Made by a program: the position numbers and the translations under genes. The notes under the pieces are model-generated. The model was not told where the DNA came from. It worked only from the letters and a program-made list of their open reading frames with translations, and searched no databases. Below are positions 16,383 to 24,516 of a DNA stretch of 64,000 nucleotides, piece by piece (within the stretch, counting starts at the first letter, position 1; every line of letters begins with the position of its first letter). The stretch is from positions 1-64,000 of the forward strand of contig NZ_JAFCLZ010000007.1 in assembly GCF_018130165.1 (NCBI RefSeq). Direction: 5' to 3'. Origin of the DNA: Bradyrhizobium sp. JYMT SZCCT0180. GTDB lineage: Bacteria > Pseudomonadota > Alphaproteobacteria > Rhizobiales > Xanthobacteraceae.

Positions 16383-16568
16383 ATGGTTGACTCCTCACTA
16401 CCCCGCTTCCTTGTTAGGCAAGACGGCAGCGGCACAAATTGGATGGTGTGGGACCGACTATTAAAGCGACCAGCCAGGCTTAAGGGCGAGGAGCTTGTGA
16501 AGCTGGCATTCTCGGCCGCTGAAGCCCTCAGGGATTCGCTGAACGCTGGTCCACCGACCCATGGCTGA
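16383..16568 (+). CDS. Small hypothetical protein (61 aa)
   Basis: Basic N-terminal half (FLVRQDGSGTNWMVWDRLLKRP), then a helical segment ending PPTHG. I recognise no family. The pattern NWMVWDR is reminiscent of small rhizobial proteins. Confidence 0.5.
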   Translation: MVDSSLPRFLVRQDGSGTNWMVWDRLLKRPARLKGEELVKLAFSAAEALRDSLNAGPPTHG

Positions 16569-16665
16569 TCGTCAGCATTGGCCGCCGTTTACGTTCCAAA
16601 GCGTTTCTTCACGGGCGACCACTTCGTCACCCTGACGCACTAGCACGTTCGGAGCGTTGCGAGCT

Positions 16666-16872
16666 TCACCCCGGGTTTGCCGCACCCGTAGCCGTCCCGT
16701 GGCCGGGAGCTTTGACGATTACCTCATGACCCTGCCGGAGCGCCAATGAAGCTGCGGCAACCGCGGCCTCGAACGCCGATTCCTTGGTTTGATAGACATT
16801 CTCTGCCTTGCCGTCATGGCTCACTCGCCACTCCCCCGCGTCGCCAACGATTTCGTAAGACGCCAATCCCAT
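16666..16872 (-). CDS. DUF2188-like small protein (68 aa)
   Basis: Pattern YEIVGDAGEWRVSHDGKAE ... ESAFEAAVAAASLALRQGHEV IVKAPG matches the short DUF2188-type fold (one beta hairpin, one helix, one strand). Second gene after 16883-17041 in a minus-strand pair; TAGGAGCTGAACAATG gives both the stop of the first gene and the ribosome site of this one. Confidence 0.7.
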   Translation of the reverse strand: MGLASYEIVGDAGEWRVSHDGKAENVYQTKESAFEAAVAAASLALRQGHEVIVKAPGHGTATGAANPG

Positions 16873-16882
16873 TGTTCAGCTC

Positions 16883-17041
16883 CTAATGTGTTCCGGACTT
16901 TTGCCATTTCTCAAGGTCGATCTTGGCTCCGTCGTTGCGCTGCTCTTTCTCCGGGTTGCCCTTCCAGGGCTTGTCCGTCTGTGCATGCGAGCCTTGATCG
17001 GCGCGTTGGCGAGGGTCATCTTTCGGGGTTTCTTTGCTCAT
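16883..17041 (-). CDS. Small hydrophilic protein (52 aa)
   Basis: Highly polar chain (MSKETPKDDPRQRADQGS ... WKGNPEKEQRNDG), probably unstructured. A strong GGAGGAACC ribosome site lies directly before the ATG. Cotranscribed with the DUF2188-like gene. Such hydrophilic small proteins are often stress-induced in rhizobia, but that is inference. Confidence 0.7.
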   Translation of the reverse strand: MSKETPKDDPRQRADQGSHAQTDKPWKGNPEKEQRNDGAKIDLEKWQKSGTH

Positions 17042-17149
17042 GGTTCCTCCTGCTAATTTAATCGCTTAGCCAGCATCCCGTTCCAGTGTGGGGAACGAAT
17101 CAACAGCGTTTCGCTTGAATCCCGGTTCTGTAGCGTAGGAGTTGCTTTC

Positions 17150-17512
17150 ATGCGTAAGTCGAATTGGACGCCTTCGATTGTGCCTAACGGCGGCGATCAG
17201 ACGGTCTATTTGGTAGCTGACGATTTCGGCAAAAACGGCAGCGCCTGGCACGAAACCGATTGCGAGACCGCTGACCTCGAAACGGTCATTCAGGACTTAC
17301 TCAGCGGCCAATACGCCAATCCGATCCGGGTCGTCGCCTTTAATACCGCCGAACACTGGTCAGAGGACGTTTCCGTGGACGTCGCTCATGAGCTGCGCCG
17401 TCGATGCGATCTGCAGATGCGGGATATTCCCGTGCCGCTGCAGGACTTCACTGACCGCTATGAAGGCCGTTACCGCGACGTCCAGCTGCCGCTGCCGATG
17501 CGCATGGTCTGA
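17150..17512 (+). CDS. Conserved hypothetical protein (120 aa)
   Basis: Begins MRKSNWTPSIVPNGGDQTVY and carries RVVAFNTAEHWSEDVS and AHELRRRCDLQMRDIP. I recall a rhizobial family of this kind but no function. First gene of a plus-strand unit with the winged-helix-like peptide (17515) and DNA ligase (17696). A remnant of its start, with Trp6 changed to a stop, lies at 33512-33570. Confidence 0.75.
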   Translation: MRKSNWTPSIVPNGGDQTVYLVADDFGKNGSAWHETDCETADLETVIQDLLSGQYANPIRVVAFNTAEHWSEDVSVDVAHELRRRCDLQMRDIPVPLQDFTDRYEGRYRDVQLPLPMRMV

Positions 17513-17514
17513 CG

Positions 17515-17694
17515 ATGCTAACCGACCAGCAAATTGCAGTTCTACGCGATATCGGCCCCGCTTCGTCATTCAATCAGGCGAAGAAAACGGAGGTCATGGA
17601 CCTAGTCGCGCGCGGTTATATCGAAAGAGATGGGGACCTCTTCAAGCTCACGGCAATGGGTTTGAAGGAGCTGCTTGATCGGCGGCGGACTTGA
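17515..17694 (+). CDS. Small winged-helix-like protein (59 aa)
   Basis: Pattern LTDQQIAVLRDIG ... VMDLVARGYIERDGDLFKLT AMGLKELL looks like a minimal winged helix. It starts 3 bp after the preceding gene and stops 1 bp before the ligase ATG, so the three genes are coupled. It might regulate the unit or bind DNA with the ligase (inference). Confidence 0.65.
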   Translation: MLTDQQIAVLRDIGPASSFNQAKKTEVMDLVARGYIERDGDLFKLTAMGLKELLDRRRT

Positions 17695-17695
17695 G

Positions 17696-18613
17696 ATGGC
17701 CCCACGCAAGAAGCCAGCGGCGATCGGCGTCAAGGCTCCTTTTCCGGGGTTCATCGAGCCCGCGCTCGCGACCTTGATCGACAAGGTGCCATCCGGCGAG
17801 CGCTGGATTCACGAAATCAAGTTCGACGGTTATCGCGTTCAAGTCCATCTCGCAAACGAAGCGGTGAAGGTCTTCACGCGCCGCGGCCACGATTGGACTG
17901 ATCGGTTTAAGAAAGTTGCCAACGACGCATGGCATATCAGTGCAGGCTCTGCGGTCATCGACGGCGAGATCGTTGTGCCGGCCGCCGATGGCACGACCGA
18001 CTTTTCCGTTCTGCAGAACGAACTCAAGGGCAAGTCCGACAAAATCGTTTTCGTCGCGTTCGACTTGCTCTATCTCAATGGCTACGATCTCCGGAAGCTG
18101 CCGCTGATCGAACGCAAGACGCATCTCAAGAAGCTGGTTACCAATACGTCGATTCAGTTCAGCGAGAGCTTCGAAACCGACGGCCCCGAGATCTTAGCGC
18201 ACGGCTGCAAGGTCGGCCTCGAAGGCATCGTGTCAAAAGTGCGCGACAGCCGCTATTCGTCCGGCCGCGGTAACGACTGGGTCAAGAAGGCTTGCGCCCA
18301 GCGCGAGACGCTGACGATTGCCGGCTTTGCACTCGACGGTAACGATTGGGACGGTATCTATCTTGGTCGGTGCAAGGGCAACGACCTCCTCTACGCCGGC
18401 AAGGTCGACCACGGCTTTGACAAGACATCCGCGGCAGAGTTGCGCCGACGTCTCACGCCGCTGATCCGCAAAACCCAGCCCTATGCCAAGCGCATCGCGC
18501 ATCGAGGCATCTGGGTTGAGCCGGAGCTACTGGCCGAAATCGAATACCGAGCAAAATCTGCCGAAGGCAAGGTTCGACACCCGTTCTTCAAGGGCTTGAG
18601 AGAGGATCTCTAA
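17696..18613 (+). CDS. ATP-dependent DNA ligase, LIG-domain only
   Basis: About 305 aa. The adenylation domain has the nucleotidyl-transfer motif EIKFDGYR with Lys42, EGIVSKV and VKKACAQRETL; an OB-fold domain follows and ends HPFFKGLREDL as in the LIG domain of LigD. Polymerase and nuclease domains are absent, so it is a stand-alone ligase for nick or end joining. Ku is encoded 32 kb away at 50893. The ATG at 17696 is preferred over 17675. Two remnants of paralogs lie at 33565-33625 and 45582-45800. Confidence 0.9.
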   Translation: MAPRKKPAAIGVKAPFPGFIEPALATLIDKVPSGERWIHEIKFDGYRVQVHLANEAVKVFTRRGHDWTDRFKKVANDAWHISAGSAVIDGEIVVPAADGTTDFSVLQNELKGKSDKIVFVAFDLLYLNGYDLRKLPLIERKTHLKKLVTNTSIQFSESFETDGPEILAHGCKVGLEGIVSKVRDSRYSSGRGNDWVKKACAQRETLTIAGFALDGNDWDGIYLGRCKGNDLLYAGKVDHGFDKTSAAELRRRLTPLIRKTQPYAKRIAHRGIWVEPELLAEIEYRAKSAEGKVRHPFFKGLREDL

Positions 18614-18637
18614 CGCGGTGTACGCGTCATCGGCAGC

Positions 18638-18672
18638 GGCCCCCCGGAAGCCGCGGCTGCGGCTTCTGGAGG
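18638..18672 (+). terminator. Hairpin after DNA ligase
   Basis: Inverted repeat CCxCCGGAAGCCGC / GCGGCTTCTGGAGG about 25 bp after the ligase stop. It lacks a clean T-tract, so termination is only probable. Confidence 0.4.
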
Positions 18673-18708
18673 CTATCGCTAGGTAAGGATGTTCCGGTTT
18701 CCCGGTTC

Positions 18709-18918
18709 TTAGATATAGCCGCCCCCGCCCCCGCTGTTGGTAAGATAGGCGGTCATATGAGCAAAAGCGCCAGCAAAGTCTCCTTTTTTGAAACTGTCCC
18801 TAGCTGCTGTTAGATTCGCGGCGCCTGGACGACCACCAGCCACAACCGCGATATTGTCGTCCGTCAGTTCGCCACTTTCACTAACTCCGCGGCTCTCGGT
18901 ACGCTTAGTGTTGCTCAT
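18709..18918 (-). CDS. Bacteriocin-like precursor with double-glycine leader (69 aa)
   Basis: The N-terminal 29 residues form an acidic leader that ends ELTDDNIAVVAGG, the classic double-glycine cleavage motif of class II bacteriocin/RiPP leaders cut by C39-type ABC transporters. The predicted core of about 40 residues ends in NSGGGGGYI. ATG at 18918 follows GGAGA; an upstream in-frame ATG exists at 18930. No modification enzyme, transporter or immunity gene is seen nearby, so it is an orphan precursor or a remnant. A plain small protein that happens to carry GG is the alternative. Confidence 0.6.
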   Translation of the reverse strand: MSNTKRTESRGVSESGELTDDNIAVVAGGRPGAANLTAARDSFKKGDFAGAFAHMTAYLTNSGGGGGYI

Positions 18919-19098
18919 GATCTTCTCCATAGAGGCCAGCGCCGGGCCATCCGTCGCTGGTGAACGCTCGCTCAACAGTCCCCGCAGTACCGTGAGGCAA
19001 ATCACTGGCGGAGGGCAAATCGACACTGTTGTGATGGCAATCACAAATCTGGCTGGCGATTTTATGAGTACACGCCCTTAGATCTCGCGATCGCGCGT

Positions 19099-19170
19099 GG
19101 ATGATTACGGCTGCACGAGAGTGGCACCTATGTGAAGTTTACACCGGGCGGTGCCGAGCTGTTTGCCTGA
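19099..19170 (+). pseudogene. 3' fragment of KFTPAG-family gene
   Basis: LRLHESGTYVKFTPGGAELF then TGA; the Trp before it is TGA. A second scrap (KFTEAGADLLA-stop) is at 19378-19413. Both are ends of the family represented by 16042-16303. Confidence 0.6.
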
Positions 19171-19194
19171 GAACGCGAAAAGCCGCCCTTTCAG

Positions 19195-19293
19195 TTATAG
19201 CACGCCCACAAAGGCAGAAACGATCAAGATTGCCGCTCCGACCGCTAGGATTATCACATCAACTGTTATGCGTCGCTTGGCAGATTCAGTCAT
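19195..19293 (-). CDS. Tiny membrane protein (32 aa)
   Basis: MTESAKRR then one strong membrane helix (VDVIILAVGAAILIVSAFVG). The ATG follows GGAGGG. Upstream of the bacteriocin-like gene on the same strand, about 280 bp away; a shared transcript is possible. Confidence 0.6.
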   Translation of the reverse strand: MTESAKRRITVDVIILAVGAAILIVSAFVGVL

Positions 19294-19568
19294 GGCTAAA
19301 CCCTCCATCCACGGGAAACCGCGTTGTCTGACCAATCGCGACCGAGCACTGTGCGTCAGCTCACATACATATCGAAAAAGTTCACTGAAGCGGGTGCTGA
19401 TCTGTTGGCCTAAACCAACTGACGCGGTCACCTGCGCTTCAATCAACGGGCCATTTCTGTTCAAAGAAAGCGTCAGCCCGGTCGAATACAAACCCGGCCT
19501 GGACTAGCGTCATGATCGGCTGGACGACCTCGCGCTCGATGTTCGACCATTGCAGACTACGCCATTCA

Positions 19569-19703
19569 TCAACGCCAACCAAAGGATCGGCCAATTTGGC
19601 GCAGCATCGTTGATACCAAATGCCAGTAGTGGCCATTATAAAATTCGTAATCGACCAAAAAAGCGACTCCAGCCGCAACGGCAACAATCCAAAATGTTCT
19701 CAT
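19569..19703 (-). CDS. Small membrane protein (44 aa)
   Basis: MRTFWIVAVAAGVAFLVDYE gives one membrane helix, then a short polar tail with HYWHLVSTMLRQIG. I recall similar 44-aa proteins in Bradyrhizobium, all of unknown role. Confidence 0.6.
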   Translation of the reverse strand: MRTFWIVAVAAGVAFLVDYEFYNGHYWHLVSTMLRQIGRSFGWR

Positions 19704-19924
19704 TGGCAATGTCCCCGATTATGATGGTGACAAGCAAAACAACGAATGAAAGTGGCCGCCGACAAAGGAGGCTCTAGCGTGTCTTCAATTCAATGCGGTT
19801 GCAGTCGTAGCAACCGACAGTGCAGCCGACCAACGCTTTCGATTAAACAAGCGAGGCCGCCAACTGAGGCGACCTCAACACAACGCAAGCGCAATGGCGA
19901 AGCACGCAATCAACGTTGCTGTGC

Positions 19925-20011
19925 TTAGCGATAGACGAGAGCCTCGTCCTTGCGCTGGTTCAAATTGTCCATGCGATGTTTATGCTCGGATCGCTGCTTT
20001 GTTCCGACCAT
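19925..20011 (-). CDS. Possible small hydrophilic protein (28 aa)
   Basis: MVGTKQRSEHKHRMDNLNQR then KDEALVYR. The composition is coding-like but no family is known and the ribosome site is poorly placed. Confidence 0.3.
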   Translation of the reverse strand: MVGTKQRSEHKHRMDNLNQRKDEALVYR

Positions 20012-20064
20012 GGCGGATTGCATTCTCCGCATGGGAACATCTTTCCCGGTCGAAGAACTTGCGA

Positions 20065-20235
20065 CTAGTGTTGGCGGGTGAGCTTCGCGACCTTCACGGT
20101 GCCTTGCCATAGCTCTACGTCATGGCCGTCCACTAACCGCTTGGCCTGCTCCCAGGCCGTGCCTTCGTCGGTGGCTGTCAGGTCGAAGCGTTGTTGAATG
20201 CGGCCGTCATTGATGTAGGCCCTGTATTCTTGCAT
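20065..20235 (-). CDS. Small conserved protein (56 aa), DGHDVELWQ family
   Basis: MQEYRAYINDGRIQQRFDL ... AKRLVDGHDVELWQG. Clear homolog of the cassette protein at 14747-14926. Too short for ordinary gene callers. Function unknown. Confidence 0.7.
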   Translation of the reverse strand: MQEYRAYINDGRIQQRFDLTATDEGTAWEQAKRLVDGHDVELWQGTVKVAKLTRQH

Positions 20236-20293
20236 CTTGCGCCCCGATGTTCCGGGGCCACTTAGAACGGGTCTATACCCGTTGTGTAGTTAC

Positions 20294-20407
20294 TTACATG
20301 ACGAGGCCGCGCGTAATCACCGTGGCGAGCAGAGCGGTACTGAGGATCGCAACGGTAAGACAGATGCGTGCTGCGAGTGAGCACGAAGTGAGACTTGGTT
20401 GTTCCAT
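20294..20407 (-). CDS. Tiny membrane protein (37 aa) with EcfG-type promoter
   Basis: MEQPSLTSCSLAARICLTVA and on through a single membrane helix to GLVM. Homolog of 14232-14342. An exact GGAAC-N16-CGTT promoter lies 41-65 bp upstream, making it a likely member of the general stress regulon. Function unknown; such peptides often bind and adjust a larger membrane protein. Confidence 0.72.
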   Translation of the reverse strand: MEQPSLTSCSLAARICLTVAILSTALLATVITRGLVM

Positions 20408-20447
20408 CACGGCACGCGCGCTCCCTCTGGCCGGTGATGCCGAGGGC

Positions 20448-20472
20448 AACGAAACGGGGCGGTTAAGGTTCC
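20448..20472 (-). promoter_or_regulatory. EcfG-type promoter (exact)
   Basis: On the minus strand GGAAC (20472-20468), 16 nt, CGTT (20451-20448). Drives the 37-aa peptide at 20294. The stop codon of the upstream zinc-finger reading frame (20463-20465) lies inside it. Confidence 0.65.
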
Positions 20473-20640
20473 AGTGGGGATCTTAGCAGCCAATTGCCGT
20501 TCGCCTGCGGGCACGGCACGGTTCCGTAGGAGCAGAATACGCAACAGTCGAACGCGTTGGGTTTCAGGCGAGTGCCGCAACCGGCGCAGTCATAGAAAAA
20601 CTGGCATGCATTGGTCGCATTGTCTCGGTCGCTTGGTGCT
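20463..20640 (-). pseudogene. GDCCVFCSYG-type zinc-binding protein, start missing
   Basis: Reads CQFFYDCAGCGTRLKP, then FDCCVFCSYGTVPCPQ, the signature of a small cysteine-rich family often found beside metal or stress genes. No in-frame start codon is found for this frame near its expected N-terminus, so I treat it as a 5'-truncated gene. Confidence 0.55.
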
Positions 20641-20786
20641 GAAGGCCGTGAGGTGTCCGAAGTCTGTAGGATTTCATCGACGGCCCTCGAGCCGCAAGAT
20701 CGGCGTGCAGCTGCCGCTACCGCTGAAAGAACTCAAGACAAATTGCACGCCCCAGCTACGGCCAGCGCTAAAAGCATTGGAAAAAA

Positions 20787-20960
20787 TCAAAAAGAAGCCG
20801 GAACTGTACTAATCACGTCGCGATCCCTTCGCAGGTCGGCTTCAAGTTCTTCGACAATGACCCGAAGCAAACACGCCGCAAGCGGATCAGTTACCTCACG
20901 CGATAGAACCTGATAACGCGCAATCTGAACTTCCTGCTCTCTGAGCTGTCGATTTGTCAT
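20787..20960 (-). CDS. Small helical protein (57 aa)
   Basis: MTNRQLREQEVQIARYQVL then SREVTDPLAACLLRVIVEELE and a basic tail; two amphipathic helices. GGAGGG lies 8 nt before the ATG. Unknown function; family appearance is rhizobial. Confidence 0.65.
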   Translation of the reverse strand: MTNRQLREQEVQIARYQVLSREVTDPLAACLLRVIVEELEADLRRDRDVISTVPASF

Positions 20961-21296
20961 GGGTTGTGCCCTCCGACAAACTTACGCCGAGACGGCTAAG
21001 ATGTTTCGTTAAAGTTTTCGGATCATTTGAGATGGTTTCTAATTGATGAATCAACGATGGGGACCGGCGAGCGTGTTGCCTAGCTGCGCATTGGCGTTTG
21101 ACTACGGCGCCGCGCATAGATTCGCAGCCCGTCTGATGGCGCAGCGGTCTACGATAACATCGACGAGCTGTCCATCGTCAACGCGGTTGCAGGGTGCGCA
21201 GTGAAGTCACCAAAATACCGCTCGGGCTGTTGCATTAACGCAACCTTCTTTCTGAACCGAAACGATAGTGTTTTGGCTTTGGATCGGAGGTGGCAC

Positions 21297-21491
21297 ATGT
21301 TCGACGTGTACCTAAACTATAAACGTGATCTGCTGGTGGTGAGGCAGGGATCGTCGATACCTCTCGGTGACACGTCGGGAAGATGGCAAAAGAGAAAGCG
21401 GCGGGTCGCCAGCGTCAGCGACGAGATTAAGTCTACCGTTCAGAGACAGGGCTATTACATGCGGAAGCGAAGTGAGTTTAAGACAAACTAG
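21297..21491 (+). CDS. Conserved small protein (64 aa)
   Basis: MFDVYLNYKRDLLVVRQGSS ... VSDEIKSTVQRQGYYMRK. I recall a rhizobial family with MFNVYLD...GYYMR of unknown function. GGAGG precedes the ATG. A short beta-rich N-terminus and a basic middle suggest nucleic-acid contact, without proof. Confidence 0.7.
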   Translation: MFDVYLNYKRDLLVVRQGSSIPLGDTSGRWQKRKRRVASVSDEIKSTVQRQGYYMRKRSEFKTN

Positions 21492-21505
21492 AATCAAGCC
21501 CCGGG

Positions 21506-21673
21506 TTAAGCCGGTGGCTGTAACTCCTTAGAAGCGACCCAGTTGTCCATTTTGGCGTAGGACCGATATTGACGAACTTTCTCAATCAGAGCATCGCGCT
21601 CTGGGCATGGTGGCATCGCGTCGGCTTGTTGAGAGCACTCTTCCGCCATGCGCGCGTAATCAGCTGCTTTCAT
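21506..21673 (-). CDS. Small helical protein (55 aa)
   Basis: MKAADYARMAEECSQQADAM ... ERDALIEKVRQYRSYAKMD. Same general plan as the helical family of 14544/34858/40921: AEE-start, an ER-L turn and a second helix. Confidence 0.65.
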   Translation of the reverse strand: MKAADYARMAEECSQQADAMPPCPERDALIEKVRQYRSYAKMDNWVASKELQPPA

Positions 21674-21817
21674 TTCGTCCCCCTGTTTTGTTAGCGCGAA
21701 AATGTTGGTCAGAAATCTGGGCGGAACTTTGCCAAAATTAAAGCCAGAGGTTGCGTTTTTTGCCTCCAGTGCTTCGCGCCTCGTCGAGCGTACTCGATGC
21801 TTAGAAATCCCGGCTTA

Positions 21818-22042
21818 TCATTTCACAGGAATAATCGCCTTCAACGCCTCGTCGCCTGCCGCTGTTCTGCAATACGTTCGCCCGTCAGGCTGCTTCTTTA
21901 TCCAGCCCTTCACCACCATGTTGGCGATAAGGACCTTGCCCGCGGGATACAGCTTTTCTAGAGGAAGACCACGGGTGAGGCTCACCTTCTGCAATACGCC
22001 GCGCTCATTGGCTCGCGGTATGTGCGGTGGCTGCGGTGACAC
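21818..22042 (-). CDS. Winged-helix-like small protein (74 aa)
   Basis: C-terminal half LYPAGKVLIANMVVKGWIKKQ then RTYCRTAAGDEALKAIIP resembles the last helix and wing of a MarR/HTH-type domain. Function unknown. It lies just downstream of the secreted protein gene on the same strand. Confidence 0.65.
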   Translation of the reverse strand: MSPQPPHIPRANERGVLQKVSLTRGLPLEKLYPAGKVLIANMVVKGWIKKQPDGRTYCRTAAGDEALKAIIPVK

Positions 22043-22056
22043 TGTCGGTCCTGCGC

Positions 22057-22383
22057 TTATTTCTTGAGAACGCCCGCGTCTGTATTGCCAAGATTTTGCG
22101 TGGCCGCTTTTGCTGCGGGAGTATCAACGGCATTGCCGTGCGGCCCAGCCGAAGGACGGTTTGGCGGCGCGCCGAGGTTATTTCCGGTCGTCCCGCGGTT
22201 GAGCGCATTTGACGTATTCGGGCCAGGCGATCCGCCGGTCCCGCTGATGGTGCTTCCGTTCGAAAGCGTGGAGCCGGCCGCGCCGCCCGCCCCGGTCGAT
22301 CCGGCGCTGCCGGCCGAACTTTGCGCGCAGGCGAGCGAACAGGTACCGAGGTAAAGGGCCACAACTACCGACGCCGTTTTCAT
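22057..22383 (-). CDS. Secreted Gly/Ser-rich protein (108 aa)
   Basis: Signal peptide (MKTASVVVALYLGTCSLACA, cleaved near AQS) followed by a low-complexity Gly/Ser/Ala/Pro/Asn chain and a short Lys tail. Similar secreted low-complexity proteins are common in Bradyrhizobium; role unknown. The ATG at 22383 is chosen for the signal peptide. Confidence 0.65.
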   Translation of the reverse strand: MKTASVVVALYLGTCSLACAQSSAGSAGSTGAGGAAGSTLSNGSTISGTGGSPGPNTSNALNRGTTGNNLGAPPNRPSAGPHGNAVDTPAAKAATQNLGNTDAGVLKK

Positions 22384-22620
22384 ATCCAGCGCTTCTCCAT
22401 CAGATGTGCGAGCCCAGCTCAGATCGCTGGCTACCGCATATTCTCTTGCGTGCCAGCGGTGGATAATTTGCGGCATCGACCTTCGTTCCTCGGTCAGAAA
22501 ACCAATCTTTGTCCACACCTACGAGGGCCAGTACCGTCGGGCCCTTGTCCCCCAGTCATTGATAAATTTGCGGTAACCGCACAGCCGCGCTTTTGCCTCG
22601 GCTGCAACACTCATTAGACG

Positions 22621-22764
22621 GTGACGCTAGACATCATTCGCCGTCCGAAAACAACGCCCGTGCACGAGCTGGAGCGCTACGTGCGATGTAAGCACGCGCG
22701 TTTGTTGACCATCAGTCCTGCCGTGCGTGGTAGCGCATCTGTTGCTTTGGGGATGCACGGATGA
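22621..22764 (+). pseudogene. Possible remnant of a small zinc-ribbon family
   Basis: VTLDIIRRPKTTPVHELERY VRCKHARL recalls a family in which VRC starts a CxxC knuckle (RYVRCKxC); here the second Cys is lost and the rest does not match. Confidence 0.3.
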
Positions 22765-22841
22765 ATGGCACCGGCGCGACATTCCGAGGCCAGCAACAGG
22801 GATATACTAACCATCAGTGCGACACGCGTTACGATGTCTCC

Positions 22842-23219
22842 TTAAGCGGCCTCGCGCCGGCGGCGCCGCTTCGCGTGGTCCGCCATCTTGATAACGTTCG
22901 CCGGACGATCGGGCGCAGCTGCGGCAACCGGCTGAGGCGCCTCGAACTCGACCGACGACGGCTCTGACTTCGGCGTCTCGATTGATGATAGGAACGCCCT
23001 GCCACGATCGGTGATTTGCCACCCACCGGCGTCCCGAATGACATAGCCACTCGAAAAGATACTCAGGCCCGGCGCGCGCGCTGCAAGGCGCTTCATCCGT
23101 TCGGACCAATCTGCACCGCTGGTCATCAGGATGGCGACGGATCTCGTGACGTCAGGATGCGAAGCACGACCGTCCGGATGGCCCGCGAGCACCTTCAAAA
23201 TGGTGATCTGAAAACTCAC
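22842..23219 (-). CDS. Winged-helix-like protein, QITxLKVLAGHP family, copy 1 (125 aa)
   Basis: GTG start. Pattern SFQITILKVLAGHPDGRAS ... ADWSERMKRLAARAPGL ... GWQITDRGRAFLSSIE ends in a basic cluster (KRRRRRE). The plan helix-turn-helix-wing suggests a small DNA-binding domain with a disordered basic tail. Copies at 38640-39056 (frameshifted) and 55698-56078 share the GTG start and the sequence before it. Confidence 0.75.
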   Translation of the reverse strand: MSFQITILKVLAGHPDGRASHPDVTRSVAILMTSGADWSERMKRLAARAPGLSIFSSGYVIRDAGGWQITDRGRAFLSSIETPKSEPSSVEFEAPQPVAAAAPDRPANVIKMADHAKRRRRREAA

Positions 23220-23440
23220 GACGCCCCGCCCCGCTACCGCAGACCAACAGGAGCGAAGGCTGGGTCATGGGGAAGACTAAGTCCATCCGCCAAACATGCG
23301 AGGGGCGCCGCCGTATGCCGGTTTTTCCCAGATGCGATAAATCGGCAACATGTCGACAAGCGGTCCAATGTTGAAGAGTGCTAGATACCCGGTGCTTCTC
23401 CATAACTCGTAGCGCGTTTTTGTCTTCTGACCGGCTCAAT
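23220..23440 (-). pseudogene. Decayed copy of the gene upstream of the QITxLKVLAGHP family
   Basis: Aligns with 56079-56293: HVADLSHLGKTGIRRRPSH here, YVADLTRLGKIGNPSRFLI there. Stops and frame changes remove the open frame. Confidence 0.5.
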
Positions 23441-23679
23441 CAACTCCAGGCTTGGGCCGACGGTGAGTTTTTACGTGGCGTACCGAGCGCGGCTGGCCCG
23501 ATCATGCCGACTTCCAAACTAACCGGAGAACGGGCATTTCCAGGATAGGCCGGCCGGCTCGGTGGCAAGATCGTCCTGCTATCATGTCTCACCGGGTCAC
23601 GCCTCTCGCAAGAGGAACCTGAGTTGGCCTTGTTTTGTTAGATATGGGCCGAGCGGCCCCCAAACAGCCGAGCCAACCT

Positions 23680-23919
23680 ATGCCCAAGGTCCTCGTTTCA
23701 ATGCCGGAATTGCAGCGTCGAGCGTTGTTAGAAGTGAGAAAGCAGCCCGGCTGTCATAACGTCCAGGAAATAGTGATCAATCGTGTTGCAAGTCACGCTG
23801 AAAATAACTGGTCGCTCTGTGCGCTCGCAGCGGGCGCGGCAGATGCCAATACCGCCGCGCGCGCCGCGGTTCACGTCCAAACTGTTTTGCGCCGGGACTA
23901 TGATCTGCTGATGGATTGA
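23680..23919 (+). CDS. Conserved small protein (79 aa), QPGC family
   Basis: Core MPELQRRALLEVRKQPGCHN ... NWSLCALAAGAADANTAARA AVHVQ ... LRRDYDLL. I know this as a widespread Bradyrhizobium family of unknown function. The start could also be the ATG at 23701. Confidence 0.7.
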   Translation: MPKVLVSMPELQRRALLEVRKQPGCHNVQEIVINRVASHAENNWSLCALAAGAADANTAARAAVHVQTVLRRDYDLLMD

Positions 23920-23952
23920 TCTGTAGGTCTATAAATGGAAGCCGGAGATCAA

Positions 23953-24243
23953 ATGGACCACCGCTTCACAATCTCGATATTCACGATTGAGATCAACGAC
24001 AGGCCAACGCTTGCGTTGCAGGCTAAGAGGCACGCGGACGCGGAACGTCTTTGCGAACATGGCAGGTTACGCACAACGTTGAGCACAATCACGTCTCATG
24101 GGACGCCGTTGTGCGACGCCACGGCCACGATGAAGGTCAGGTTGGCTACCGCCGAAGAAGCTGCTCTTTATCGGCGAGCAACGCAATCGACCGAGTCATC
24201 AAGTGACACTAACGTTGTGTATCTTGTGGATCTCGATGGATAG
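23953..24243 (+). CDS. Conserved small protein (96 aa)
   Basis: MDHRFTISIFTIEINDRPTL, then LQAKRHADAERLCEHG and MKVRLATAEEAALYRR, ending VVYLVDLDG. A rhizobial family of unknown function; it follows 23680 on the same strand with only 33 bp between them, so the two are probably an operon. Confidence 0.65.
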   Translation: MDHRFTISIFTIEINDRPTLALQAKRHADAERLCEHGRLRTTLSTITSHGTPLCDATATMKVRLATAEEAALYRRATQSTESSSDTNVVYLVDLDG

Positions 24244-24369
24244 GCCGCGAGTGTCCGCTTTGCGGTTCACATGAAGTCTTTAGTTGAGCGCTGAACGCCC
24301 CAGCGCCAGTCTGACCGTGCCGAACACGCACGTCGCACCGACCCATCCGAAGGTTATACCGGCGAGATC

Positions 24370-24436
24370 GGTCGGCGACCTCCGGCAGCTTGATACCGCA
24401 GCCCACATGAACGAGTGGTCTCGGGCCGGGCTTTAG
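24370..24436 (+). pseudogene. 3' fragment of the helical AAHM-W-SPGL family
   Basis: LRQLDTAAHMNEWSRAGL-stop matches the C-terminus of the 14544 and 34858 proteins. The remainder is gone. Confidence 0.5.
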
Positions 24437-24516
24437 TTCGGGAAGTTCGGCTGCAAGTGATTCCGAAATTTTTAATAAATTCGGACCAGCCTCCCGTCAG
24501 CGGCAGGAGGTGTATC

